DNA of 64,000 nucleotides from Allofournierella massiliensis (GCF_004345265.1 NZ_SLUM01000001.1:173120-237119), one strand, 5' to 3'; numbered from the stretch's first letter, positions 51,793-60,314 are shown. Program-made: numbers and translations. Notes: generated by a model not told the origin, from the letters alone.

Positions 51793-52352
51793 CCGGCTGG
51801 GAATTGCCCGAAGCGCTGGAGGTGGCCGGGCGCAGCGAGCCCATCCGGGCGGACTTCCGGGAGGTGCTGGAGGTCATCCGTCTGCTGGACGATTCCACCG
51901 AGCCACCCGAGGCAAGGGCCTATCTGGCCATGGGGCTGTTTTACCGGAAGTTTGCCGCCATTCCCCTGGCGGCGCGCCAGCCGGCCATGGAGGCCATGCT
52001 CCGCTTTCTGGCGGGCGGCCAGGAGGACAGCGGCCCGGCGGGCCCCCGGATGATCGACTGGCAGCAGGATCTGCCCCTGATCGTGGCGGATGTAAATAAA
52101 GTGGCCGGGTGCGAGATCCGGGCGCTGCCCTTCGTGCACTGGTGGACGTTCCTTGCCTGGTTCGGAGCCATCGGGGAAGGGCAGCTGTCCGCGGTGGTGG
52201 CCGTTCGGGACAAGCTGCGCCGGGGCAAAAAGCTGGAGGAGTGGGAACGGGAGTTCTACCGGCGCAACCGGGCCCGGGTGGAGCTGAAGCCCCGCTACAC
52301 CCCCGAGGAGCTGGCCGAGCGGGAGCGGCTGAACCGGCTGCTGAGTGATTGA
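51789..52352 (+). CDS. Bacteriophage Gp15-like tail chaperone, module 1
   Basis: 187 residues starting with GTG in a GTGA overlap. The C-terminal half has the Gp15 family pattern PFVHWWTFLAWFGAIGEG, VVAVRDKLRRGKKL and EREFYRRNR. In siphophages Gp15 follows the chaperone and precedes the tape measure, as here. Confidence 0.82.
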   Translation: MTGWELPEALEVAGRSEPIRADFREVLEVIRLLDDSTEPPEARAYLAMGLFYRKFAAIPLAARQPAMEAMLRFLAGGQEDSGPAGPRMIDWQQDLPLIVADVNKVAGCEIRALPFVHWWTFLAWFGAIGEGQLSAVVAVRDKLRRGKKLEEWEREFYRRNRARVELKPRYTPEELAERERLNRLLSD

Positions 52353-52368
52353 GAAAGGAGGGAGACAA

Positions 52369-54222
52369 ATGGAAACGAAAACGACCTGGCTGGACCTGCT
52401 GGTGGGCGACGCCAAGCAGGCCGAGCGGGACACCCGCAGCACCGTGATGAAGCTGGCGGCGGATTACCGCAAGCTGGGGCTGGACCAGTCCGCCGCGCTG
52501 CGGCTGGCCTGGCAGCAGGTGAAGGCCGCGCAGGACGAGGCCGCATCCAGCGCCGGGCAGCTGCTGCAGGTGATGCAGGGGCAGCTGGGTGGGCTGGGGC
52601 AGGTGCTGGCGGGCTTTGCCGAAGGGCTGCGCAAAATCGGCGAGGGGGTGAACTGGCTGCTGTTCGGCGACGGGGCGGCCTCGGCGGATGCGCTGGCCAA
52701 AAGCAGCCAGAACGCCGCCAAAAGCCAGCAGACCCTGACCAAAAGCACCAGGGCCGCCGCTAAGGCGGTGGCCCGCACGGTTCTGGGCATCGACGAGCTG
52801 AATCTGGTGCAGCAGCAGGCGGCGGGCAGCGGGGGCGGTTCCTCTTCCGGCGGCAGCGGCGGTTCGGCGGGCGGAGATCCGGACGAGGCGCAGAAAAAGT
52901 GGGTCGGCCTTGTGAACCTGATCCGCCCCTTTCTGGAAGAGATGCAGCGGCTGTTCGCACCCGGCATCGCGGCCTGGGGCAAGGCCTTCGACCAGATGGC
53001 CCGGGCGGCGAAAAGCGCCTGGGCCATCATCCGGGACAGCGCCCTGGAACTGTGGGACACCGCCCTGCGCCCGCTGGGGGAATATCTGCTGTGGGACTTC
53101 ATCCCCAGCATCGTGAACGCCTTTTCCGAGACCTTTGCCCCCATCGTGGGCGCGGTGGGTGAGGTGTTTCTGGAGCAGTTTGCCCGGAACTTCTCGCTGG
53201 GCTGCCAGCTGGTGGGCGACGCCATCCAGAACTACCTGATGCCGCTGCTGGGCTTTTTGCAGCAGGTGGTGCAGGATATGCTGGCCGCGGTGAGCGAGGC
53301 CTGGGCGGTGTACGGCCAGCCCGTTCTGGACCGGCTGGCCCAGGGGTGCGAGCAGCTGCGCGGCTGGGTGCAGACGCTCTATTACGAGCTGATCCGCCCG
53401 GTGCTGGATGAGCTGATGGCCCGGCTGGAGCAGCTGTGGCAGGAGCATCTGGCCCCGCTTTGGGAAAACCTGACCCTTCTGTTCGGCGCGGTGGTGGAAA
53501 TGATCACCATTCTGTGGACCGAGGCGCTTTTGCCCCTGTTGCAGAATATCACCGATACCTTTGCGCCGCTGGTGGCCGGGGCGGTGCAGTATGTTGTGGA
53601 CTGCTTTTTTAACGGTCTGGGAACCATCGCCCAGGTGGCGGACGGCATTGCCGGGGTGCTGCGCGGGCTGTGCGAGTTCGTGAGCGGCGTGTTCACCGCC
53701 GACTGGGACCGGGCCTGGCGCGGCCTGAGCGACATCTTTGAAAGCGTGTGGGACACCATGGTCGGTGTGGCAAAGCAGGGCGTGAACGGCATTATTGATC
53801 TGGTGAACTTCATGCTGCGGGCGCTGACCGGCGGCATGAACGCGGTGATCGACCGGCTGAACCACATCAGTGTGGAGATTCCGCACTGGGTGCCGGACTA
53901 CGGCGGCCAGCGGTTCGGCGTGAACCTGCCCCGGGTGCCGGAATACCAGATTCCCCGGCTGGCAAAGGGCGCGGTGCTGCCTGCCAACCGGCCGTTTCTG
54001 GCGGTGGTGGGCGACCAGCGGCGGGGCACCAACGTGGAGGCTCCGATGGAGACCATCCGCCAGGCGGTGGCGGACGTGCTGGGCGGTGCGGGCGCGGCCC
54101 AGCTGTATGTGAGCCAGCCCATCGAGGTGAAGCTGGACGGCCAGGTGCTGTACCGGGCCATGGCGAAGATCGAGGCCAACCGGGGCGCGCGCATCGGCGG
54201 CGCCTTTGCCGAGGCCTATTGA
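52369..54222 (+). CDS. Tape measure protein, module 1
   Basis: 617 residues from ATG 52369 (AAAGGAGG site). N-terminal coiled coils, a Gly/Ser-rich linker near residues 155-175, then many hydrophobic helical repeats, and a C-terminal domain (IEVKLDGQVLYRAMAKIEAN, GGAFAEAY) shared almost exactly with the second tape measure at 56327. At about 1.5 angstrom per residue it would set a tail near 90 nm. It is closely followed by a second tail module rather than distal tail genes. Confidence 0.85.
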   Translation: METKTTWLDLLVGDAKQAERDTRSTVMKLAADYRKLGLDQSAALRLAWQQVKAAQDEAASSAGQLLQVMQGQLGGLGQVLAGFAEGLRKIGEGVNWLLFGDGAASADALAKSSQNAAKSQQTLTKSTRAAAKAVARTVLGIDELNLVQQQAAGSGGGSSSGGSGGSAGGDPDEAQKKWVGLVNLIRPFLEEMQRLFAPGIAAWGKAFDQMARAAKSAWAIIRDSALELWDTALRPLGEYLLWDFIPSIVNAFSETFAPIVGAVGEVFLEQFARNFSLGCQLVGDAIQNYLMPLLGFLQQVVQDMLAAVSEAWAVYGQPVLDRLAQGCEQLRGWVQTLYYELIRPVLDELMARLEQLWQEHLAPLWENLTLLFGAVVEMITILWTEALLPLLQNITDTFAPLVAGAVQYVVDCFFNGLGTIAQVADGIAGVLRGLCEFVSGVFTADWDRAWRGLSDIFESVWDTMVGVAKQGVNGIIDLVNFMLRALTGGMNAVIDRLNHISVEIPHWVPDYGGQRFGVNLPRVPEYQIPRLAKGAVLPANRPFLAVVGDQRRGTNVEAPMETIRQAVADVLGGAGAAQLYVSQPIEVKLDGQVLYRAMAKIEANRGARIGGAFAEAY

Positions 54223-54250
54223 GCAGAGCGCAGGAAAGGAGGTGGTGCGT

Positions 54251-54376
54251 ATGGAGGGGCAGGCCCCGGCGGGGGCAGAGCAGGACCGAACAAAAACCAA
54301 TCGAACAAAACAACAATTACACAAAAAAGGAGAAATGAATTATGGCTATGAATACTGGCGTTTATCCCGTATATGA
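54251..54376 (+). CDS. Tiny frame between the two tail modules
   Basis: 41 codons from ATG 54251 with an excellent AAAGGAGGTGG site. It runs through the ribosome site and start of tail tube 2 in another frame and ends at 54376. The product is polar and basic (TKTNRTKQQLHKKGEM). It may be a remnant of a gene lost when the modules were joined, or a coupling leader peptide. Confidence 0.35.
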   Translation: MEGQAPAGAEQDRTKTNRTKQQLHKKGEMNYGYEYWRLSRI

Positions 54377-54794
54377 AAACAAGTTCAAGGTAGGCACCAG
54401 GGGCCGTGCAAGCGAAGAGGGCGATATGGCCGCCATTGCGGAGCTGGAAACCTTTGAGGTGAGCATCGACGGCAACACCGTGGAGTGGAGCCCCATGGAA
54501 ATGCAGGGCTGGCTGCGCAGAATGGTCACCGGCAAGGCCCTGACCATCACCCTCACCGGCAAGCGCTGCCTGGGTGATGCGGGCAACGATTACGTTGCCC
54601 AGAGCGCCTGGACCACCGGCGACGGCTGCGCCAGCAAGTTTGAGTGGGAGTTCCCCAGCGGCGCAAAGCTGGCCTTCGACTGCGTGCTGAACGTGACCAA
54701 CCCCGGCGGCGGTGAGAGCCGCGATGTGGCCATTCTGGAGGTGGAAGTGATGAGTGACGGCAAGCCCACCTTCACCCCCGCGCTGGAAGGCTGA
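54342..54794 (+). CDS. Major tail tube protein, module 2
   Basis: 150 residues; AAAAAGGAG site. Beta-rich protein with TGVYPVYENKFKVGTRG start, ETFEVSIDGNTVEWSPM and a C-terminal VAILEVEVMSDGKPTF strand, typical of tail tube proteins with Ig-free core. It is unlike tube 1 in sequence. Followed by a perfect hairpin and a second chaperone set and tape measure. Confidence 0.82.
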   Translation: MAMNTGVYPVYENKFKVGTRGRASEEGDMAAIAELETFEVSIDGNTVEWSPMEMQGWLRRMVTGKALTITLTGKRCLGDAGNDYVAQSAWTTGDGCASKFEWEFPSGAKLAFDCVLNVTNPGGGESRDVAILEVEVMSDGKPTFTPALEG

Positions 54795-54820
54795 GCGGCA
54801 GCCTGAACCGAACCCAAAAC

Positions 54821-54845
54821 GCCCGGGGGCCATCCGCCCCCGGGC
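54821..54845 (+). promoter_or_regulatory. Hairpin after tail tube 2
   Basis: Perfect 10-bp GC stem (54821-54830 with 54836-54845) and 5-base loop, with no T run. Probably an mRNA 3'-end stabiliser or weak attenuator, parallel to the terminator after tube 1. Confidence 0.6.
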
Positions 54846-54872
54846 ACTGATTGAAAAAGGAGTGCAAAACAA

Positions 54873-55211
54873 ATGGCAAAACTGTATACCCTGGACGAAA
54901 AATTGCTCACCGATGCCCCGGAGATCCGCGTAAAGGACAAGCTGTATCCGGTGGACAACCGGCAGAAAACCGTGCGCAAGCTGATGCAGATCAACACCGA
55001 CCAGATGGACGGCAGCCAGGTGAGCGAACAGATGGACCAGACCCTGAAGCTGGCCCTGGGCGAGGCTGCCTTTGCGGAGATCGACAAGATGGACCTGCCC
55101 TTCCCTGCTTATCAGAAGCTGTTCGAGCTGGTGATGGCGGCCATGACCGGCGAGGAAGAGCAGGAGATGGAGCAGCGATTTCAGCAGGCAAAGCACAGCG
55201 CCCGGGCCTGA
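54873..55211 (+). CDS. Tail assembly chaperone, module 2 (first frame)
   Basis: 112 residues; AAAAGGAG site. Starts KLYTLDEKLLTDAPEIRVKDKLYPVDNRQKTV (named by its ends KLYTLDEKLL and PVDNRQKTV), the pattern of siphophage gpG-like chaperones. Its stop codon lies in a 65-base zone where another frame is already open and continues as a Gp15/gpT-like domain, so a share of ribosomes probably shifts frame to make a longer product. Confidence 0.8.
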   Translation: MAKLYTLDEKLLTDAPEIRVKDKLYPVDNRQKTVRKLMQINTDQMDGSQVSEQMDQTLKLALGEAAFAEIDKMDLPFPAYQKLFELVMAAMTGEEEQEMEQRFQQAKHSARA

Positions 55212-55545
55212 GTGGTATGACCTGGAATTCGACGCGCTGCTGATCGAGCAGAGCATCGCCAAGCAATATGGGGTGCTGCCCCATTTGCAGGGGGAGCTGA
55301 GCTGGCCGGAGTGGAGCAAGCTGGTGAGCGGCCTGATGGACGACACCCCTCTGGGCCGGGTGGTGGCGGTGCGCAGCGAGCGGGACCGAAAAATGCTGGA
55401 AAAATTCACCCCCCAGCAGCGGAAAATTCGAAGTGAGTGGTCTGCGTTCCGGGCCAGAAAGGCGGCCAAAGCCTTTACCGGCGAGCAGCTGCGCCGCCAG
55501 ATGGACGATCTGGAGCAGATGATGGCAAAGGCGTTCGGCAGCTGA
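55147..55545 (+). CDS. Tail assembly chaperone frameshift extension, module 2
   Basis: Open frame without a usable start before GTG 55273, although the family-conserved part begins earlier (EWYDLEFDALLIEQSIAKQYG), continuing through WSKLVSGLMDDTPLGRV and FTPQQRKIRSEWSAF. This pattern is known from the second part of tail chaperone pairs made by programmed frameshifting. Frame relation is +1 (or -2) to the upstream gene. At the upstream stop, GCC TGA G could be read +1 as GCC-GAG-TGG. Expression as a GT-like fusion is inferred. Confidence 0.72.
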   Translation, partial: PARKSRRWSSDFSRQSTAPGPEWYDLEFDALLIEQSIAKQYGVLPHLQGELSWPEWSKLVSGLMDDTPLGRVVAVRSERDRKMLEKFTPQQRKIRSEWSAFRARKAAKAFTGEQLRRQMDDLEQMMAKAFGS

Positions 55546-55555
55546 CGGCAGGCAG

Positions 55556-55592
55556 AAAAAAGCCGCTCCCCGCAAAAAAAGCGGGGGGCGGC
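55556..55592 (-). terminator. Terminator of the PH/SHOCT cargo gene
   Basis: Stem GCCGCTCCCCGC (55562-55573) with GCGGGGGGCGGC (55581-55592), 7-base loop; on the minus strand it ends in six Ts. Confidence 0.88.
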
Positions 55593-55606
55593 AAAACAGG
55601 CGAAAA

Positions 55607-56212
55607 TTATAAATTCAGCAGCTGCTTTTTCTTCGCGTCGAATTCTTCCTGGGTGATGGCGCCAAGGTCAAGCAGGCTTTTCAGATTCTTGATGGCTTCT
55701 GTGATCTGGTCCATGTTATCGGTGGGATTGGTCTGGATGGGGGCAGCGGCTTCCGGCTCAGGTTGTGCATAGCGAAGCTCGTCGACTGCTTTTTTCAGCT
55801 GTTCCACAACCGCCAGTTCATCATGAACTACAAAAACGATGTTCCGGCCGTTTACACGCAGATATGCTTCTTTGGGGTCGGTATCGTAGTAGACATCTGT
55901 GATGTCGTCTGCGGAGATTTCTTGAAGCGAGGAATTTTCTTTTGACCAGGCAAAAAAGAAAATCCGCAAATTAGTGATAACGAGGATTCCGTAAATTTTA
56001 TTTGAGTTGTTGCAGGTAAAATCTTGTGAGTGAGAAGAAAAAATATGGATAGGGAGTTTGCTTGCCGCTAGAAGCTCCTCGGCGTTGACCAATTGGGAGA
56101 CACAGGCATCGTATTCAGAACGAAAAGGAGTATAGAGTTCCTTTGTGAGTTTGAAAAGCAAAGAGTTTTTTCGAACAGAAAGCGACTGATTAATTGCGTC
56201 GAGAAGTGTCAC
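55607..56212 (-). CDS. Cargo (moron) gene: PH-like plus SHOCT domain protein
   Basis: 201 residues from GTG 56212, preceded by GGGAGGA; a longer frame would overlap the tape-measure start and has no site. Residues about 70-150 resemble a bacterial PH domain (GILVITNLRIFFFAW, DDITDVYYD); the C-terminus is a SHOCT helix pair (LKSLLDLGAITQEEFDAKK). Such proteins are common in prophage cargo and defence settings, but function is unknown. It is antisense to the late operon, AT-richer than its neighbours, and has its own promoter and terminator, so it can be expressed in the lysogen. Confidence 0.8.
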   Translation of the reverse strand: MTLLDAINQSLSVRKNSLLFKLTKELYTPFRSEYDACVSQLVNAEELLAASKLPIHIFSSHSQDFTCNNSNKIYGILVITNLRIFFFAWSKENSSLQEISADDITDVYYDTDPKEAYLRVNGRNIVFVVHDELAVVEQLKKAVDELRYAQPEPEAAAPIQTNPTDNMDQITEAIKNLKSLLDLGAITQEEFDAKKKQLLNL

Positions 56213-56255
56213 AATAAATTCCTCCCATTCAAAGAAAGCTGGGTATGATGGATTT

Positions 56256-56284
56256 AGTATATCACAATGCCTATTCGACAACAA
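56256..56284 (-). promoter_or_regulatory. Promoter of the PH/SHOCT cargo gene
   Basis: On the minus strand TTGTTG (56284-56279), 17 bases, TATACT (56261-56256), about 43 bases before the GTG start. Confidence 0.75.
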
Positions 56285-56326
56285 GAAAAATATTGAGAGG
56301 AAAATTACACAGGAGGTGATGAAAAC

Positions 56327-58369
56327 TTGGCAGCTGAAATTGATGTGAATGAATTGAAAGAGCAAAATCGATTATTGCAGTTGCAAGTGAAACTAAAAAA
56401 GCAATTGGATGATTCGATGGAATCGCTAAATAAAAAATATCAAGATAGCTACAATGCGCAGCGAGAAGCGATGGGTATGGAGAAAAAGTATGCAGAGGCC
56501 GCGCAGAAAGCTACCGAGCTGCAAACGAAGGCGCTGGAGAAGCAGAAAGATGCGATTGATGAAAGCAAGGAAAAATTGAACCAGTGGGCAGTGAGGGCTG
56601 AGCAGTCAATGAAAAAGCTGCAAAGCGGAATGAGCGGCCTGGGCAAGGGCATTTCCGCCATCGGCGGGCCGCTGGTGACCGGTGCGCTTGGTATGCTGGG
56701 CGGCGGGCTTGCCACCATGCTCAAGGAAAACGAGACCCTGAAGGCTTCGCTGGAAAGCGTGAAGTCCAGCCTGCAGGGTGCGTTCGCTCCGATTACCCAG
56801 GCGGTGCTGCCGCTGGTGGATACCTTCGCCCAGACCATCAGCAGCTTGGCCCAAACGGTGGCCCCGCTGCTGAGCGACGTTCTGGGCGGGATCAGCGGAA
56901 CCATTGCGGGAATGCTTTCCGGCGTGGATCTGAGCGGTCTGCTCACGCCGCTCACCGCCGGGCTGGACGGCATCCTTGGCCTGTTCTCCAAACTGGGGCA
57001 GGCCACCGGCACATGGATGCAGGGGCTGGACCTTTCCGGTCTGGCGGGCAGCTTCGCCGGTCTGGCGGCGGCCATCGGGCCGGTGGTGCAGCTGGCCATG
57101 GGCGGCCTTGCCTGGGCCTGGCAGAACGTGCTTCTGCCCCTGAGCGGCTGGGCCATCCAAAGCGTTGCCCCGGCGTTTTTCGATCTGCTGAGCGCGGCGA
57201 TGCAGGCACTGAACCCCATTATCGAGGTGTTCCAGCCCTTCGCCCAGTTCTTATGGGAAAGCTTTTTGCAGCCCCTGGCCGAATGGACCGGCGGCGTTGT
57301 GGTGAGCGTGATCGAGGGCATCGTGAACGGGCTGACCCTGTTCTCCGCCTGGATCAGCGAGAATATGGAGCTGGTGCAGCTGATCGTGACGCTGGTGGGC
57401 TCCTTTGCGGCGGCCTGGGTGCTGGTGAACACCGCCCTTGCAGTGTGGAACGTAATCAGCCTGATTGCCACAGCGGGAGCCACGGCTCTGGGCACGGCGG
57501 TGGCATTCCTTACCGCGCCGGTCACGCTGATCATTGCGGGAATCGCGGCGCTGATCGCCGTGGTCGCGCTGCTGATCACCCACTGGGATCAGGTGAAGCA
57601 GGCGGGTGGGGCCGCGCTGCAGTTCCTTCAGGAAGTATGGGCGGCGGCCTGCGAGTGGTTCAATACGGTCGTGGTGCAGCCGCTCGCCGCGCTGTTCAGT
57701 ACGTTCTGGCAGACCGTGCAGAATCTGGCCCAGCTGGCGTTGAGCAAGCTGCAAGCCATCTGGGGCACGCTGTGCGGCTGGATGCAGCGGCTTGTGATCG
57801 AACCGCTGACCAGCGCCTGGACCGGATTCAAGGATATTATGCTCAACCTGTGGGACGGCATTGCGGGCGGCGTGCGCGGAGCGGTGAATTCCATCATCGG
57901 CTTTGTGAACGGCATGATCCGCGCGGCGGTGGATGGCGTGAACACCGTGATCCGGCTGCTGAACAGCATCAGCTTCGAGGTCCCGGGCTGGGTGCCGGAA
58001 ATCGGCGGCAAGACCTTCGGGTTCGACATCCCCACCATGAGCGCGCCCCAGATCCCCATGCTGGCAAGGGGCGGCGTAATCCGCCAGCCGGTGCTGGCCA
58101 TGATGGGCGAGTACGCGGGCGCGGCCACGAACCCGGAGATCGCCGCGCCGGAAAGCCGGCTGCGAGAGCTGATGGCCGAGCAGAACGGCCCGGTGCTGGC
58201 GGCGATTTTGCAGCTGGCCCAGGCGGTGAGCAGCGGCGGCGCGCGTGAGCTTGTTGCAAATCAGCCCATCGAGATAAAGCTGGATGGGCAGGTGCTGTAT
58301 CGCGCCATGGCGAAGATCGAGGCAAACCGGGGCGTAAAGATTGGAGGTGCGTTCGCAAATGCCTATTGA
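56327..58369 (+). CDS. Tape measure protein, module 2
   Basis: 680 residues starting at TTG 56327 behind AGGAGGTGAT; ATG 56319 is out of frame and soon stops. Residues 1-90 are a coiled coil and encoded by AT-rich sequence; from about residue 95 the DNA is GC-rich, so the gene is a mosaic. The body is hydrophobic helical repeats, and the last 150 residues (FVNGMIRAAVDGVNTVI, PGWVPEIGGKTFGFD, IEIKLDGQVLYRAMAKIEAN) match the end of tape measure 1. Expected tail near 100 nm. Its last 38 bases belong to the 39-bp repeat that recurs after the next insertion. Confidence 0.87.
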   Translation: MAAEIDVNELKEQNRLLQLQVKLKKQLDDSMESLNKKYQDSYNAQREAMGMEKKYAEAAQKATELQTKALEKQKDAIDESKEKLNQWAVRAEQSMKKLQSGMSGLGKGISAIGGPLVTGALGMLGGGLATMLKENETLKASLESVKSSLQGAFAPITQAVLPLVDTFAQTISSLAQTVAPLLSDVLGGISGTIAGMLSGVDLSGLLTPLTAGLDGILGLFSKLGQATGTWMQGLDLSGLAGSFAGLAAAIGPVVQLAMGGLAWAWQNVLLPLSGWAIQSVAPAFFDLLSAAMQALNPIIEVFQPFAQFLWESFLQPLAEWTGGVVVSVIEGIVNGLTLFSAWISENMELVQLIVTLVGSFAAAWVLVNTALAVWNVISLIATAGATALGTAVAFLTAPVTLIIAGIAALIAVVALLITHWDQVKQAGGAALQFLQEVWAAACEWFNTVVVQPLAALFSTFWQTVQNLAQLALSKLQAIWGTLCGWMQRLVIEPLTSAWTGFKDIMLNLWDGIAGGVRGAVNSIIGFVNGMIRAAVDGVNTVIRLLNSISFEVPGWVPEIGGKTFGFDIPTMSAPQIPMLARGGVIRQPVLAMMGEYAGAATNPEIAAPESRLRELMAEQNGPVLAAILQLAQAVSSGGARELVANQPIEIKLDGQVLYRAMAKIEANRGVKIGGAFANAY

Positions 58370-58370
58370 T
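58332..58370 (+). repeat. 39-bp direct repeat, left copy
   Basis: Perfectly repeated at 60386-60424. It covers the end of tape measure 2 and the ribosome site and first codons (ATGCCTATTGAT) of the next tail gene. The two copies bracket the membrane-protein cargo insertion. Confidence 0.95.
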
Positions 58371-58382
58371 GATAATAAAAAA

Positions 58383-58422
58383 GGCTGCCCGGATGAAAGG
58401 ACAACATCGAGACAGCCTTTGT
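58383..58422 (-). terminator. Terminator of the membrane-protein cargo gene
   Basis: AAAGGCTG...CAGCCTTT stem with a long loop; on the minus strand it ends in TTTTTTATT. Confidence 0.75.
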
Positions 58423-58429
58423 AAAACGA

Positions 58430-60265
58430 TCAGGCAGGCGCAGAGGTCAACAGCACATGGGATTCGCTTTGCTGTGCGGGAAACCATCCATTGGCTTGCA
58501 GATAATTGAGGTATGGGTTGTTTTGCGCAAGAACCACAAAATCAACCCCGTACCTGCTTAAAATGCGCAACGCTTCGGCGGGATCTACGTCGCTTCCATT
58601 GGCAAATTGGATCAGCAGCATGCGTTCGTCTGCTTCCTGTTGTCTGCCTCTGTATGCAAACAAGTCCAGAATATACTGATCGCGCGAAACAACGAGCTGA
58701 ATCTGTGGATAGACCTGACGCAATGTGGTAGAAAAATCGTAGTTTCCAAGAACCAGAGGAGTGGAGGAATTGGCAAATAGCGTCTGTTGAAAAGTCAGTA
58801 CCTCGGAGGGAACCTTTTGTACATTTTCAGAAAGGATAAACCCGTTTTCCTGTGTGAACATGAATTTTCCGGGCAGCACCAGAACCAGAATTCCCAAAAA
58901 AAGCGACAGCCATCGACGACTGTGAAATCGAGCCACAATTAGAATCACAGTGCAGACGAGAGCAGGGGAGGCCGGAATCAGCCAGAACACCCGCCAGTAG
59001 GAGGGCGTTTTGGTGACGGTTTGCGCAATGAAGTTACCACACAGGGGATTCCAGACCAACAAAAATAAAATAAGCGGGGTAATGATAAAGTACAGCCGCA
59101 ACATTTCGTTGGAACGAAACCACAGGAATACTGCCGCAGCCAGATAAAGCAGAAAGATTACAAAACCAGAACCCCAGTACCGCATAAACCATTCAAAGAC
59201 AAAGGAAGAACCAGTCTGGGATGCTGCTTCGATCTGGCCGGAAAAAGAACGTGTCCGAAAATAAATCGCCAGTGTGAAAAAGCCGATCACGCCAATGGAA
59301 GGAAGCAATCCCACCAGCTTTCTGGGGGATTTTTCCAGAAAGCAGATGCCAATGGTCATGGCCAGTGCCTGAAATCCAAGGATATACAAACTGGTGGGAT
59401 TCAGCGCGATGCCTGCCAAAATGCAGGAAAGCAGAAAAAGGCTGTGAAAACGAATTCGCTTGCGCAAAGAAAGGAGAAGAAATCCAGTCATAAGGGGCAG
59501 TATTACATGGAGATAGACCGCCTTGCCTTGCCACAGACGGGACAATAAAAAGCTGCCGGGGGAATAGACTGCATATCCGTCCATCAAAAAGCAGATCATC
59601 AACAGACAATAGAACAGCGCCGCACGGATTTTATTGCCGGAAAACAGTATTTCTCCCAAAAACAGGTATGCTCCGCAGGAGACCGCAAGAAGAAAAGGAA
59701 GGAGAACAGTATGCATCATGCTGGCTCCATCAATGCGGAAAAGCCAGGCAAACACTGCAATCCATGCTTCCCATGTTTCAAAATCATACATGGGAACTGT
59801 TCCAAGTTCAGGGTCGCCGAAGCTGCTGTCATAAGCGTTTAATATGTTACTGCTTTGGAATAGAGTGACATTGCTAACATAAAAAGAATCATCGGCATCC
59901 GAGCGGTACAATATGAGCGTAATGGCTGCTATGGTCACAAGTGGTACTGTCACAAGTAAAATCCATTTCAGAAGCGGCTTGAAGGAAAATGAAAAATCTC
60001 GATAGCTCCACAAAAATTCCGCGATCAGCAGCGCAAGAACGAATGCTCGAAATATTATGTTGCTCCAGCGAAAGGCAACAAATGCCCAGCCAATGCTCTG
60101 TACCAGTGCCAGATTTGCCAGAAAGCCCAATGCAAGGTTGCTTAATGGATTGGTTTCAAGTAAAAGCAATTTGCTGATTCTGGCACCGAAAGGAACAAAA
60201 ACAATTGAAAAAAGTATCCACAAAACAATTGTTTTTGCCACAAATATTATGGAAAATCCGGCCAT
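58430..60265 (-). CDS. Cargo (moron) gene: large polytopic membrane protein
   Basis: 611 residues from ATG 60265 (AAGGAGG site). About 11-13 hydrophobic helices cover residues 1-470; the remaining 140 residues form a soluble, probably extracellular domain (FSTTLRQVYPQIQLVV, ILSRYGVDFVVLAQNNPYL). Early acidic DADDSFYVSN between helices recalls the Asp-containing loop of GT-C glycosyltransferases, and the overall plan resembles DUF6077-type proteins. A role in altering the host surface glycan (phage conversion) is a reasonable guess. AT-rich, antisense to the phage operon, own promoter and terminator, flanked by a 39-bp direct repeat. Confidence 0.72.
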   Translation of the reverse strand: MAGFSIIFVAKTIVLWILFSIVFVPFGARISKLLLLETNPLSNLALGFLANLALVQSIGWAFVAFRWSNIIFRAFVLALLIAEFLWSYRDFSFSFKPLLKWILLVTVPLVTIAAITLILYRSDADDSFYVSNVTLFQSSNILNAYDSSFGDPELGTVPMYDFETWEAWIAVFAWLFRIDGASMMHTVLLPFLLAVSCGAYLFLGEILFSGNKIRAALFYCLLMICFLMDGYAVYSPGSFLLSRLWQGKAVYLHVILPLMTGFLLLSLRKRIRFHSLFLLSCILAGIALNPTSLYILGFQALAMTIGICFLEKSPRKLVGLLPSIGVIGFFTLAIYFRTRSFSGQIEAASQTGSSFVFEWFMRYWGSGFVIFLLYLAAAVFLWFRSNEMLRLYFIITPLILFLLVWNPLCGNFIAQTVTKTPSYWRVFWLIPASPALVCTVILIVARFHSRRWLSLFLGILVLVLPGKFMFTQENGFILSENVQKVPSEVLTFQQTLFANSSTPLVLGNYDFSTTLRQVYPQIQLVVSRDQYILDLFAYRGRQQEADERMLLIQFANGSDVDPAEALRILSRYGVDFVVLAQNNPYLNYLQANGWFPAQQSESHVLLTSAPA

Positions 60266-60314
60266 AAATCCTCCTTGAAACAGCGATGAAACTGTATGAA
60301 ATCTAATTTTTATA

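Noticed and set aside
55607..56365. Long form of the PH/SHOCT protein with a hydrophobic N-terminus
   Set aside because: The first 51 codons overlap the tape-measure ribosome site and start and the cargo gene's own promoter; GTG 56212 has a GGGAGGA site.
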